DNA of 64,000 nt from Lutibacter oricola (GCF_900106565.1 NZ_FNNJ01000001.1:620001-684000); one strand, 5' to 3'; numbered from the stretch's first letter, positions 1-8,476 are shown. Notes: generated by a model not told the origin, from the letters alone. A program made the numbers and translations.

Positions 1-1121
1 TGAAAAAAGTATTATTTATAGCAACATTTATAGTTTCTTGTTCATTAATTGGACAAGAGACTATTGAAAATAAATTTCAGCAAGTATTTAATAAAGAATT
101 GTCTAAAGAGAACGTTCACAATGCTTTTTTAAAGGTTTATTCTGGTAAAAATAAGATAGATGTTGAGTTTTTTGGAGGAGATTCCATAACTGAAAATACG
201 CCATTTTATCTTGCTAGTATTGCCAAAACATTTACTGCTGTTTCTGTAGCTATTTTAAAGGAAAACGGACAAATTTCATTTAATGATAGAATATCTAAAT
301 ATTTATCGAAAGACATTATAAAAAACCTTCATATAATTGATGATGTAGATTATTCTAATGAAATAACAATAGCTCATTTATTGCAACATACTTCTGGTTT
401 AAGCGATTATTTTTCAGATAAAACTATGGATGGAACTCCAAGACTAATTGATCAGTTGTTGCTAAATCCTTCTAAAATTTATAATCCAATTGAATTAATT
501 CAATTTTATAAAGATAAAATGAAGCCAATTTTCCCTCCAGGAAAAGGCTATCATTACACAGATACTGAATATGTTTTACTTGGCTTAATTATTGAAAAAG
601 TAAGTGGTTTAGAATTACATAAATTTTACAAAGAGCATATTTTTAAACCTTTAAAAATGAACAATACATTTCTAAATTTAAGGTCTAAACCAATTTCTGA
701 AACTAAAAAAATGGCAAATTTTTATGCAAGTGCTTATGAAGTTTCAAGTTTTAATAGCTTAAGTGCTGATTGGGCAGGAGGAGGCTTAGTTTCTACCAAT
801 TCAGATTTATTAAAATTTCAAAAAGCCTTATTTGAAGGTGAAATTATTAGTAAAAATACTTTAAAGGAAGTGCAACAATGGATTCCAGAAACTTTAGGAA
901 TGGAATATGGTTTTGGGCTAAGAAAAATAAATTTGAATGAGCTAAGTACCGGTTGGCCAAACCTAGAAATTATTGGTCATTCAGGTAGTACAGGATCTTT
1001 TATGTTCTATTGTCCCAAATTAAACACATATATCTCTGGAACATTAAACCAAATGGAAGAATCACGAAATACAATAGCTTTAATAACTGAAATTTTAACA
1101 ATTATACAAAGTCAACTGTAA
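1..1121 (+). CDS. Serine hydrolase, class C beta-lactamase-like (5' end cut by one base)
   Basis: The reading frame continues upstream of the first internal TTG to base 1, which reads TG then AAA AAA, so the native ATG has its A just outside the window. The N-terminus (MKKVLFIATFIVSCSLIG) is a short export signal with a possible lipobox cysteine. Family motifs of PF00144 are visible: S73-I-A-K76 (SxxK nucleophile and base), YTD in place of the usual YxN (within YHYTDTEYVLLG), and a C-terminal HSG in IIGHSGSTGSF. The family covers penicillin-binding-like peptidases and esterases, and the substrate cannot be told from sequence. The CPBP protease gene starts 2 bp after the stop, so the two are probably co-transcribed. 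Confidence 0.88.
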   Translation, partial: KKVLFIATFIVSCSLIGQETIENKFQQVFNKELSKENVHNAFLKVYSGKNKIDVEFFGGDSITENTPFYLASIAKTFTAVSVAILKENGQISFNDRISKYLSKDIIKNLHIIDDVDYSNEITIAHLLQHTSGLSDYFSDKTMDGTPRLIDQLLLNPSKIYNPIELIQFYKDKMKPIFPPGKGYHYTDTEYVLLGLIIEKVSGLELHKFYKEHIFKPLKMNNTFLNLRSKPISETKKMANFYASAYEVSSFNSLSADWAGGGLVSTNSDLLKFQKALFEGEIISKNTLKEVQQWIPETLGMEYGFGLRKINLNELSTGWPNLEIIGHSGSTGSFMFYCPKLNTYISGTLNQMEESRNTIALITEILTIIQSQL

Positions 1122-1122
1122 T

Positions 1123-1869
1123 ATGAAACTTCAATTAATTAAACCAAAATTTTATATACAGCTATTTAGAGAGTTAATAGGGTTTATCAAACAACCTAAA
1201 TTAGAAATTAATGATACTAAAACCGTAAAAACAAAAGTTATAGAAACTATTGGGCTGTTTGTAATTAAAATGATGGCAACAATTACAATTGCTATTGTTT
1301 TAGGATTGTTTTACGAGCCAACAAACATTACAGATTCTAAAATGGCTGAAAGATTTACGCCATTAATTTTTGTATTAGTTGGAGGGTTTGTTTTACCTGC
1401 TTTTGAAGAAATTACCTTTAGGCTTTCGTTAAAATTTAACGTTTGTTATGCAAGTTTATCTATAACAACAATAACGTATTATATACTTACAAAAGCTGTT
1501 TTTAAAACAAATTTAAGTTTAGTAGATGATAGTTTTTATTTAAGAATATTGTATTCGATTGGCATTGGAGTTTTGAGCCTAATAGTGTTGAATTTCAATT
1601 CAATAAAAAAAAGGTTAAATAACTACTGGAATCGTAATTTTAGGTTTATTTATTATACTTCTTGCATACTTTTTGCTTGGTTACATATATTTAATTTTGA
1701 ACTCTCAATTTTAAATTTAGTATTGCTTCCAATAATAACACTGCCTCAATTATTTAGTGCCACAATAGCTGGTTATACTAGAGTAGCTTTTGGTTTTCAA
1801 TATCCTTTAATTATTCATATGTTTACCAATACAATTTTTATAAGTTTAACTTTTATACCTTTAGATTAA
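1123..1869 (+). CDS. CPBP family intramembrane metalloprotease (Abi/CAAX-like)
   Basis: A 248-residue polytopic membrane protein with several hydrophobic segments. The conserved CPBP motifs occur in order: EEITFR (the EExxxR motif) at about residues 98-103, a second-motif histidine in FAWLHIFNF, and HMFTN (HxxxN/B motif) near the C-terminus. These residues form the intramembrane active site in PF02517. Family members act in CAAX-type processing, bacteriocin self-immunity or poorly known proteolysis; nothing here fixes the substrate. The ATG follows the upstream serine hydrolase stop by 1 bp, which suggests an operon. Confidence 0.85.
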   Translation: MKLQLIKPKFYIQLFRELIGFIKQPKLEINDTKTVKTKVIETIGLFVIKMMATITIAIVLGLFYEPTNITDSKMAERFTPLIFVLVGGFVLPAFEEITFRLSLKFNVCYASLSITTITYYILTKAVFKTNLSLVDDSFYLRILYSIGIGVLSLIVLNFNSIKKRLNNYWNRNFRFIYYTSCILFAWLHIFNFELSILNLVLLPIITLPQLFSATIAGYTRVAFGFQYPLIIHMFTNTIFISLTFIPLD

Positions 1870-1907
1870 TGAAATCACAAGCGTATTCACTTCAAAATAA
1901 ATAGAAA

Positions 1908-2537
1908 ATGCAAGCACCAAACCCAGATAATTTGTTTCCTATTGAAGGCTACGAAAAATTATGTTTTTTGAAAAACATTATAAAGAATCCAAATATTGTA
2001 GTTGGTGATTTTACCTATTATGATGATTTTGAAGATGTAAATAATTTTGAAAAAAATGTAAAATATCATTTCGATTTTATTGGTGATAAATTAATCATTG
2101 GCAAGTTTTGTATGATTGCTTCAGGTGTGTCTTTTATTATGAATGGAGGTAATCATTTAACTGAGGCAACATCAGCATATCCTTTCGCAATTTTTGGACG
2201 AAATTGGAAAAATGCTATGGATGGAAAAACTTACCCGACAAAAGGAGACACAATTGTAGGCAATGACGTTTGGATTGGTCATAACGCAACTATTATGCCT
2301 GGTGTAACTATTGGAGATGGCGCTATAATTGCTTCAAATTCTGTTGTAACTAAGAATGTTGAACCTTATACAATTGTTGGTGGAAATCCTGCTAAACCAA
2401 TTAGAAAGCGTTTTGAAGAAAACACAATTGAAAAACTACTCCATTTAAAATGGTGGGATTGGGAGCTTTCTAAAATCACAGAAAATGTGCAGTTGCTTAC
2501 TTCTTCACCTCAAGAGTTTTTCAGTAAATATATCTAA
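1908..2537 (+). CDS. Vat/CatB-type xenobiotic O-acetyltransferase (left-handed beta helix)
   Basis: A full-length (209 aa) hexapeptide-repeat acetyltransferase. It starts with the MQAPNPDNLFPIEG segment typical of Vat and CatB proteins, has the catalytic-histidine segment MNGGNH (H83), a mid-protein loop with YPFAIFG, and hexapeptide repeats (IVGNDVWIGHNATIMPGVTIGDGAIIASNSVV) that form the acetyl-CoA binding helix. Known relatives acetylate streptogramin A or chloramphenicol using acetyl-CoA. Chromosomal copies in environmental Bacteroidota need not confer resistance. It follows the CPBP gene by 38 bp on the same strand. Confidence 0.88.
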   Translation: MQAPNPDNLFPIEGYEKLCFLKNIIKNPNIVVGDFTYYDDFEDVNNFEKNVKYHFDFIGDKLIIGKFCMIASGVSFIMNGGNHLTEATSAYPFAIFGRNWKNAMDGKTYPTKGDTIVGNDVWIGHNATIMPGVTIGDGAIIASNSVVTKNVEPYTIVGGNPAKPIRKRFEENTIEKLLHLKWWDWELSKITENVQLLTSSPQEFFSKYI

Positions 2538-2577
2538 ATGATTCTAGGTTATTTACAAATAAAACATAAGGTTTTTA

Positions 2578-3297
2578 TTAATTTGAATTTTTAGTCAGCT
2601 TTTTTTGTTTTGCTAATTCAAATTCTTTTGTTCTCTTTAGTTGTTCTTCGAGATTCCATTCAAAATTGAATCTATTTTTTAGAAATATTGCAATGGAGTC
2701 AAGCCCAATTTCAGTTCTTCTATTGTCTATATTTACAGGGTCAAAAACTGGCCATAAATTAAAACTTTTAGTTTTTGAGTAGTATTTCATTTGTCCACCA
2801 TAAATTTGTAAATCACCTCTTTCTGTAGCAATTCTATCTTCAGCTCTAACTAAAAATCGAGGCTCTAATTTTTTCTCTTTTACGGCTTGTCTCATCATTG
2901 GAAGATATTCTATTCGAACTTCATTGTCTGAATGTTGAATTACATTACAAATAGTCCAATTACCACGTTCACCTGACATTTCTTTTGTAGGCCAACCATA
3001 TTTATCTAGAATATTCTTTACCTTTCTTTCATTAATACTATGGTTTTTCCTGTAGATTGCTTGTTGTTCTTTAACTAAATCTGATTCAGCACCATATATT
3101 TTCATAAGTGAATCTCTTAATGTAATTGGTCGCTGTTCGGCATTCCAAATAGTGTCTAGAACAGCAATCAAATTTACTTGATTAACAGTTGTTGTCGATT
3201 TTTTTTCTGATTTGATTTTACTAGAGCAACTTAATGTTAATAGTAAACTTATTACTAGAATATATTTCATTTTTAAAACCTTTTTTAATATCATCAT
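2578..3297 (-). CDS. DUF6624-containing lipoprotein
   Basis: A putative lipoprotein with signal MKYILVISLLLTLSC and lipobox cysteine. The body matches the DUF6624 pattern: a GWPTK segment, NWTICNVIQHSD, a central LP..RQAV helix, EDRIATERGDLQIYGGQMKYY, and a terminal DPVNIDNRR..IGL. The function of the family is unknown. Two starts are possible: the distal ATG at 3297, or the ATG at 3270 (residue 10), which gives a more typical signal peptide. The distal start codons lie inside a perfect inverted repeat at 3291-3331, which favours the inner start. Confidence 0.75.
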   Translation of the reverse strand: MMILKKVLKMKYILVISLLLTLSCSSKIKSEKKSTTTVNQVNLIAVLDTIWNAEQRPITLRDSLMKIYGAESDLVKEQQAIYRKNHSINERKVKNILDKYGWPTKEMSGERGNWTICNVIQHSDNEVRIEYLPMMRQAVKEKKLEPRFLVRAEDRIATERGDLQIYGGQMKYYSKTKSFNLWPVFDPVNIDNRRTEIGLDSIAIFLKNRFNFEWNLEEQLKRTKEFELAKQKKLTKNSN

Positions 3298-3331
3298 TTA
3301 ATAATAAATAAAATTCATTATTAAATGATGA
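3291..3331. promoter_or_regulatory. Perfect 14-bp inverted repeat upstream of the DUF6624 gene
   Basis: The arms TCATCATTTAATAA (3291-3304) and TTATTAAATGATGA (3318-3331) are exact reverse complements around a 13-nt spacer. The repeat covers the two distal start codons of the DUF6624 gene and lies downstream of the outer-membrane protein gene's 3' neighbourhood. No U-tract follows, so an operator or an RNA hairpin that hides the distal start is more likely than a terminator. Confidence 0.5.
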
Positions 3332-3354
3332 TATATGGTGTTTATTATTAAAGC

Positions 3355-3969
3355 TTATAACCAGCTAAATCCTAATCCTACATTAAAAATTACTGCATCT
3401 CTATGTGCATCTTCATCTAACGAAGCACGACCAAGTACAAGTTTTGATTGTAGGTTAAGTGCAAAGTTATTCTTTTTATAAAATTCATAACCTGTACTTG
3501 CCATAACAGCACAACCAAAGTTCCAATCATCATTTACATCATCTTTAATATCATATAGTGCTGGTGAATCTATAGCTAAACCAATTCCACCATGAACCCA
3601 CCAACGATCTTTTACCCAAAATTGTACCGATGGAATAAAACCTCCAAAGTGTCTGTCATTATCTTGATACTCGTATATATTTCCTGGCAAAGAAACAGTA
3701 ATGGCAAGTTTTTCATTTAACATATAACCAAACTTTAAATCTGGAAAAACGAATGTTCCTTGAGATTCGTCGAAAGTTTGAATACTAGCGCTATCTTCTA
3801 AACTGATAATACCACCACCTACGACAAATTCAAAGATGAAACCATCTCTTTGTGTTGTTTCTGAGTTTTTGTTTTGTGCGTATGTTATACTAGATACTAA
3901 TGCAAAGGCTACACAAGTCATTCTTAATAAAATTTGCTTTTTGATTGTTCTCATTTTAATTGTTTTCAT
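3355..3969 (-). CDS. Outer-membrane beta-barrel protein
   Basis: A 204-residue protein with a signal peptide ending SSITYAQ, then alternating amphipathic strands typical of a small porin-like barrel (FIFEFVVGGGIISL, LKFGYMLNEKLAITVSLPG, FIPSVQFWVKDRWWVHGGIGLAID, FGCAVMASTGYEFY, FALNLQSKLVLGRASL, VIFNVGLGFSWL). It ends in an aromatic-rich strand suited to BAM-dependent insertion. No specific ligand is recognisable. The start is uncertain between 3969 (MKTIK) and the ATG at 3954 (MRTIK), because the leader and first codons lie in a 42-bp tandem duplication. Confidence 0.72.
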   Translation of the reverse strand: MKTIKMRTIKKQILLRMTCVAFALVSSITYAQNKNSETTQRDGFIFEFVVGGGIISLEDSASIQTFDESQGTFVFPDLKFGYMLNEKLAITVSLPGNIYEYQDNDRHFGGFIPSVQFWVKDRWWVHGGIGLAIDSPALYDIKDDVNDDWNFGCAVMASTGYEFYKKNNFALNLQSKLVLGRASLDEDAHRDAVIFNVGLGFSWL

Positions 3970-4020
3970 AATTGTTCTGTTTTTGATTGTTTTAATTTTA
4001 ATTGAATTTATAATTGTTCT
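3937..4020 (-). repeat. 42-bp tandem duplication over the start of the OMP gene
   Basis: Read on the minus strand, 4020-3979 and 3978-3937 are adjacent 42-nt units agreeing at 36 of 42 positions. Both begin AGAACAATTAT and end with ACAATCAAAAA. The downstream unit holds the ATG and first codons (MKTIKMRTIKK). In the upstream unit the matching start triplet reads ATA, so only one copy can start translation at that position. Confidence 0.75.
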
Positions 4021-4033
4021 TTTTTTGAATTGA

Positions 4034-4217
4034 TTAATTTTTTAAGACTAAATCTTCTATTATTTTAAAATTTTTATTGTCTGGAACATGTTTTGAATCT
4101 TGTAATAAGATTATTTCCTTTAATGATGGAAAAATTTGTTTTGCTTTTTTTACCTGGAAACATAAGATCTTTTTCCGCAGCTATTATTGTAAGTGGTGTT
4201 AAGAATACTTTTTGTTT
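4034..4217 (-). pseudogene. C-terminal remnant of an alpha/beta hydrolase, frameshifted
   Basis: Directly after the stop of the 191-aa membrane gene, and in its frame, the minus strand reads KVFLTPLTIIAAEKDLMFPG, the typical late beta-strand and catalytic-Asp segment of an alpha/beta hydrolase. After a run of seven A (plus-strand T run 4145-4151) the homology moves to another frame and reads KQIFPSLKEIILLQDSKHVP, containing the catalytic His (SKH), then runs to a stop at 4034-4036. Six A instead of seven would join the halves. The N-terminal part of the enzyme is absent, so this is a decayed fragment whether or not the homopolymer count is correct. Confidence 0.7.
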
Positions 4218-4793
4218 TTATACATTGTCAGCACTTGTTTTTCTTTTTAATACTTTAATTCCAAGTGCTATTAATACTACTATCAATGCAATAAAAAATA
4301 TACTTGTTGAAATGCTTTTTATAACCGAAAATATATTAGTTGCATAAACTGTAGTCTCTTTCAATTTGGGATAATTTTTAAGCATTGTAATAATCCCTAA
4401 ATTCTCCAAATAATCTGCAACTCCGGCAATTATTGGTAATAGACTAAGAAAGATATAAGGGGAATTTAATTTGTTCAATTTTTTTAAGAAATATCCCAAA
4501 AGTAAACAGTAAGTGAGTCCGAATAATAGTGGGTAAATCATATCCACAGGTATTTGGTTGTTTAGATAAGTCGAACGTCCATTTTCTCCAAGTAAATTGA
4601 ATAATTTACTTACATAATCCAAATCATATCCTGTAGGCATCATATCCAATAATCTCATTCCGTTAGAGAATTCCATTGTTTTGGGAATTGTAACAGTCAG
4701 CATAAAGGTGTACACAACATTTGTCAAGAAAAAAAGTCCTAGAACTTTTTTTCCTGAAATATTCCTTTCTATAAATTTGATTAATCGTTCCAT
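4218..4793 (-). CDS. Uncharacterised multi-pass membrane protein
   Basis: A 191-aa protein with about four hydrophobic segments: roughly residues 17-35 (VLGLFFLTNVVYTFMLTV), 85-105 (MIYPLLFGLTYCLLLGYFL), 113-130 (PYIFLSLLPIIAGVADYL) and 155-180 (IKSISTSIFFIALIVVLIALGI). A conserved-looking loop, MMPTGYDLDYV, lies after the first segment. I do not recognise the family. The start is backed by an AAAAGGAAAAG purine stretch just upstream. The stop is immediately followed in the same frame by the alpha/beta hydrolase remnant, so a deletion or rearrangement probably shaped this junction. Confidence 0.65.
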   Translation of the reverse strand: MERLIKFIERNISGKKVLGLFFLTNVVYTFMLTVTIPKTMEFSNGMRLLDMMPTGYDLDYVSKLFNLLGENGRSTYLNNQIPVDMIYPLLFGLTYCLLLGYFLKKLNKLNSPYIFLSLLPIIAGVADYLENLGIITMLKNYPKLKETTVYATNIFSVIKSISTSIFFIALIVVLIALGIKVLKRKTSADNV

Positions 4794-4850
4794 TTTTCTT
4801 TTCCTTTTTTAGTTTTGAAAAACATATACTGTTCGTTTTTTAATTAATTA

Positions 4851-5813
4851 TTATTGATTGATGATAACTATATTCCCTACTTTTCGACCAGTTTCAAGAT
4901 ATTCATGGGCTAGCTTTATTTCTGACAATTTGTAGGCTTTATCAATATTGGTGTGAAGTTTTTCGTCTTTAAAAAGAGAAACTAATTCTTTAAATAATTG
5001 TTTTAATTCCTCTGTTTTTTTAAGACCTGTAGCAGCAAATTTTACTTTTTTAGAATTTATTATTGAATGCCATAGTGTTCCAAAACTTAAAACAGGAGTC
5101 ATAAAAATTCCTTTATTGGTTAAAACATTCTCACAGTCTTTAAAATTTAAAGTTCCAACAGAATCATAAATGATATCATATTTATTTTGAGAATTTGTAA
5201 AATCTTCATTTTTATAATCAATAACTTCATCAGCTCCTATAGATTTTACAAAATTTACGTTTTTAGTACTGCAAACTCCTGTTACTTTTGCACCCATAAG
5301 TTTTGCCAGTTGAACTGCAGCAGTTCCCAAACTACCAGAAGCTCCATTTACTAAAATATGTTGCCCTTTTTTTATATTTGCAATGTCTTTTAAGAAGTTA
5401 TAAGAGGTTAAAAAACCATCGCAAATTGGAGCTGCTTCTTGATGTGAAATAGTAATTGGTTTATGTTCAACTATCATATCTTCAGCAATACATATATAAT
5501 CTGCATTACAACCATTACTAAATAGTTTTTCACCAAATACGGCATCACCAATATTAAATTTTGAAACTTCATCACCTATAAACTCAATTACACCTGAAAA
5601 TCCTGTGCCTAGTGACGTATTCTTAGGCTTAAAAAAGCCTAAAAACAATCTTCTAAATTTTGGTGAACCTTGCCTCATCATAGTATCTGCTCTTGTTGAA
5701 GATGAAGCTTTTATTTTTATTAAAACCTCATTAGGTTTAGGTGTTGGTATTTCAGTATCGATAACCTGAATAACTTTTGGAGAACCGTATGTTTTATAAA
5801 TTGCTGCTTTCAT
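4851..5813 (-). CDS. Zinc-independent MDR-family NAD(P)H oxidoreductase (quinone reductase-like)
   Basis: A 320-aa medium-chain dehydrogenase/reductase. The N-terminal GroES-like domain (MKAAIYKTYGSPKVIQV, PKPNEVLIKIKASS, FSGVIEFIGDEVSKFNIGDAVFG) is followed by the Rossmann coenzyme-binding domain with G157-A-S-G-S-L-G163 in place of the classical GxGxxG. The structural zinc cysteines of true alcohol dehydrogenases are not seen, which favours a quinone-oxidoreductase or enoyl-reductase type enzyme using NADPH. It is cytosolic. A strong palindrome lies about 100 bp upstream of its start (5908-5938). Confidence 0.87.
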   Translation of the reverse strand: MKAAIYKTYGSPKVIQVIDTEIPTPKPNEVLIKIKASSSTRADTMMRQGSPKFRRLFLGFFKPKNTSLGTGFSGVIEFIGDEVSKFNIGDAVFGEKLFSNGCNADYICIAEDMIVEHKPITISHQEAAPICDGFLTSYNFLKDIANIKKGQHILVNGASGSLGTAAVQLAKLMGAKVTGVCSTKNVNFVKSIGADEVIDYKNEDFTNSQNKYDIIYDSVGTLNFKDCENVLTNKGIFMTPVLSFGTLWHSIINSKKVKFAATGLKKTEELKQLFKELVSLFKDEKLHTNIDKAYKLSEIKLAHEYLETGRKVGNIVIINQ

Positions 5814-5907
5814 AATTGTTATTTATTACAATAAAGTTGGTGAAAAGTTTAAGTTTTAAACGTTCATATTTAGAGGCTTGAACTAACTTATGCGTATTAA
5901 TAATTAC

Positions 5908-5938
5908 TTAATAATTGTAAAAGTTTTACAATTATTAA
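5908..5938. promoter_or_regulatory. 31-bp near-perfect palindrome upstream of the MDR oxidoreductase
   Basis: TTAATAATTGTAAAA (5908-5922), a single G, then TTTTACAATTATTAA (5924-5938): 15-bp arms with one central base. It sits between the end of the thioredoxin gene (6087) and the start of the oxidoreductase (5813), both on the minus strand. It could be an operator for a dimeric repressor of the oxidoreductase, or a rho-independent terminator for the gene upstream; the absence of a T tract favours an operator. The rest of 5814-6086 holds no gene that I can see. Confidence 0.5.
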
Positions 5939-6086
5939 ACGTAAGGTTTAAGTCAATTTAGTTTCTTGTTTAAAGACGTTTTTATACTTAAGATGTAACT
6001 TTTTATGTGCTTAAAATTTCATTAACTATTTTAAGGTCAATTGATTATGTGTTTTAATACATGTTTATTAATTATTAGTAGTAAGG

Positions 6087-6560
6087 TTATTTATTTAAAA
6101 CCATTTCTAGGAATTTTGTTTTCCCAACTTTACCAACTGCGTAATTAATTACTTTTCCATTTGGGTCAATAATAATTGTTGTTGGTGTGGTGCTAATATT
6201 ATATTGCTTTATGAGCTTTTCAAAATTTGGGTCATCCATATCAACCTCAACCGGAATAACTTTATATTGAATTGCTTTCATAATTTTAGTATCAGCAAAA
6301 ACTTCACGTTTCATAATTCTACAAGGTGAGCACCATTTTCCTGTAAAGAATATCAGTACATTTTTGTTTGAATTTTTTGCTAGTTCTTTTGATGCTACTA
6401 TATCATTACTCCAAACTACATTGTTAGTAGGTACATAGAATGAATACCAAGCATACCAAAGAGATACAACAAGAAAAGTTAGCCAAAAAAAGCTCCAAAA
6501 TGGATGAGATTTCTTTTTTGATTTATTTTGTTTCATAATTTGATAGTTTTTTAATTCCAT
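6087..6560 (-). CDS. Membrane-anchored thioredoxin-like protein
   Basis: A 157-aa protein with a basic N-terminus, one TM segment at about residues 21-43 (FWSFFWLTFLVVSLWYAWY), and a thioredoxin fold with the redox motif WC77-S-P-C80, a VEVDMDDPNFEKLIKQYNI stretch and the cis-proline loop TTPTTIII. The domain should face the periplasm and handle disulfide exchange. The first ATG overlaps the stop of the DUF6090 gene (TAATG at 6558-6562), which indicates translational coupling and supports this start; an ATG at 6536 is the alternative. Confidence 0.85.
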   Translation of the reverse strand: MELKNYQIMKQNKSKKKSHPFWSFFWLTFLVVSLWYAWYSFYVPTNNVVWSNDIVASKELAKNSNKNVLIFFTGKWCSPCRIMKREVFADTKIMKAIQYKVIPVEVDMDDPNFEKLIKQYNISTTPTTIIIDPNGKVINYAVGKVGKTKFLEMVLNK

Positions 6561-7267
6561 TAATTTTTATTCTGAAGTTCAGTATAGGTAACTTTTAGTT
6601 TCTGTAATGATTCAATGGCATTACCATAAGCCTCTCGATTTTGTGCAATCGTAGTCATTCTTGTTAAAACCATATTTTCAAAATAGATGTCTTTGCCATA
6701 ATTTTTAGATGAGGTTCCCATATTCCTAAATTTTACGTTTCTCATCAAAAAATTTTCGTAATACGCTTCAATTGTCTTTTGTTCTGAAGATTCAAGTTTT
6801 TCTATTGGGTTGAATGTTTCATATGTTTCAGAGATAGCATTGCGTAAGTTTAAATCATCAAATAATTTTAAATCACCAGAAAATTTTAAATTTTCATAGG
6901 TTATCATAATTGGATAAAATTTTTTAGACATGATTAAATAGAATGATTTTGTCGATAACCTTGGGTTATCATAATCTTTGTATAATAAAATTTTGAATAC
7001 TGTATCTAACTCTTTAAGCATTTGCAATGCCTCATCATCAAGAAGAGTTAACTTTTTTAGGTTGCGCTCTGCTTCATCATGTAACTGAATAATGTAAGAA
7101 TTTCGTAACTCTAATTTCTTCTTGCTATTTGAATGTTCATTAATTGTTAATGCGATAAGAATTCCTACAATAACAAGAATAATTTCTCCAGCAGCATAAG
7201 CAAAATAATTTGTAAATTTATTTTTAGCCAGTATTTTTCGTCTATTTTTTCTAAATATTTTAATCAT
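6560..7267 (-). CDS. DUF6090 family membrane protein
   Basis: A 235-aa protein starting with the basic MIKIFRKNRRKILAKNKFTNYFAYAAGEIILVIVGILIALTINEHS segment that defines DUF6090: a single TM at about residues 30-48, then a long helical periplasmic part with charged heptads. The family is common in Flavobacteriia and its function is unknown. It is translationally coupled to the membrane-anchored thioredoxin, which suggests the two act together in the cell envelope. Confidence 0.82.
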   Translation of the reverse strand: MIKIFRKNRRKILAKNKFTNYFAYAAGEIILVIVGILIALTINEHSNSKKKLELRNSYIIQLHDEAERNLKKLTLLDDEALQMLKELDTVFKILLYKDYDNPRLSTKSFYLIMSKKFYPIMITYENLKFSGDLKLFDDLNLRNAISETYETFNPIEKLESSEQKTIEAYYENFLMRNVKFRNMGTSSKNYGKDIYFENMVLTRMTTIAQNREAYGNAIESLQKLKVTYTELQNKN

Positions 7268-7312
7268 AATTTAGTGGTTTATCGAATTGATACGCTGGTT
7301 ATTGGATTGGTT

Positions 7313-8398
7313 CTATATACGTTTTAGTTGTTTCTGTATTACATTTTTAAATTTCCAGTCTAAACCAAATAATGGCCTTAAAATTGAAATTCTTCGTATT
7401 ATAAATTCATACAGTAAATAGCATCCAACAAATGTGATAAGTATTATTAGAATGAATGCAATAAGTGCAGGTAAGTGAAAAGGCAATATAAATTTCGCAG
7501 CTAGATACAATACAACCATATGTATGATATATACTGGATATGCAGCCTTACTTAAATATGATAAAGCTTTACTTGGTTTGTTAAGGTATTGGTAGCAGAA
7601 TCCAAATATTGAGAATATCCAACAATTGCTTTCAATAGAAATTAAGTATAATGGACCTTCAGTAGCGAAGACTACATATCTTACGGTATATAAAATAGCA
7701 GCTAATCCCAAAAATAACCATTTCCATTGTTTTACGGTATTCCAAAATACTTTTCCTGTTTGCATAAAAAGGAAGCCGAAAAAGAAAGCCAACAAACCAA
7801 TTGCAAAACCATGCCAAGTTTGAGCATACAATGCAAAAGGTTTTGGTTGAAATATTAAAACCTCTGCAACAAAAAATACATTTACAGCTAATAAACCAAG
7901 TGGATTATTAAATAATCGCGTTGAAAAAGATAGTAGTTTTAAAAACATACCTTTTTTTATTCCATAAAAAATAGGAAGTCCAAGTAGTACATAAATAAAA
8001 ATATTTCCTAAAAACCAAAGATGTCCCATTTGCGGATAGTAATTTAATCCCAAATTATAATAATCTTGAAAAACAAACATATGTAAAGGACTTATAGCCA
8101 CAACTCCAAACAAAAATGGAAGTAATATTCTTTTTGAGCGTTCTATAAGTAATTCTATATTATTACGTTTTCTCAAGGCAAAATAAACACCCATACCAGA
8201 CACATAGAAAAGTATTGGTATTCTCCATATATTTAATAGTGTCATTGGTTGCCATATTGCAGTAGAAATTTCATCACTTCTTATAAAGGCTATAAACATT
8301 GCCCAAGGTTGAAACACAATAGAAATGTGATAAATTAATAAAAGTGTTATAGCAATTACTCGTAGCCAATCGATATCGTAACGCCTTTCAATATACAT
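7313..8398 (-). CDS. Acyltransferase 3 family membrane protein, OpgC/MdoC-like
   Basis: A 361-aa polytopic protein with about ten TM segments and PF01757 features: RRYDIDWLRVIAITLLLIYHISI at the N-terminus with the family's conserved histidine, then ILFYVSGMGVYFALRKR, and GHLWFLGNIFIYVLLGLP. The RYDIDWLR opening resembles the glucan succinylation protein OpgC (MdoC). Such enzymes transfer acyl groups from the cytoplasm to extracytoplasmic sugars. The ankyrin lipoprotein lies just upstream on the same strand, about 78 bp away. Confidence 0.83.
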   Translation of the reverse strand: MYIERRYDIDWLRVIAITLLLIYHISIVFQPWAMFIAFIRSDEISTAIWQPMTLLNIWRIPILFYVSGMGVYFALRKRNNIELLIERSKRILLPFLFGVVAISPLHMFVFQDYYNLGLNYYPQMGHLWFLGNIFIYVLLGLPIFYGIKKGMFLKLLSFSTRLFNNPLGLLAVNVFFVAEVLIFQPKPFALYAQTWHGFAIGLLAFFFGFLFMQTGKVFWNTVKQWKWLFLGLAAILYTVRYVVFATEGPLYLISIESNCWIFSIFGFCYQYLNKPSKALSYLSKAAYPVYIIHMVVLYLAAKFILPFHLPALIAFILIILITFVGCYLLYEFIIRRISILRPLFGLDWKFKNVIQKQLKRI

Positions 8399-8476
8399 AA
8401 TATGGAATTTTAGATGATTTATTTTAGTATTAATTCTTTGTACAGATAACCTATAACCAATTTATAGGCATTTAAT

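Noticed and set aside
3836-4347. Two plus-strand open frames over the OMP start, the hydrolase remnant and the membrane gene
   Set aside because: They are antisense to better-supported minus-strand genes, are composed of low-complexity Ile/Leu/Val or Phe runs, and match no family.
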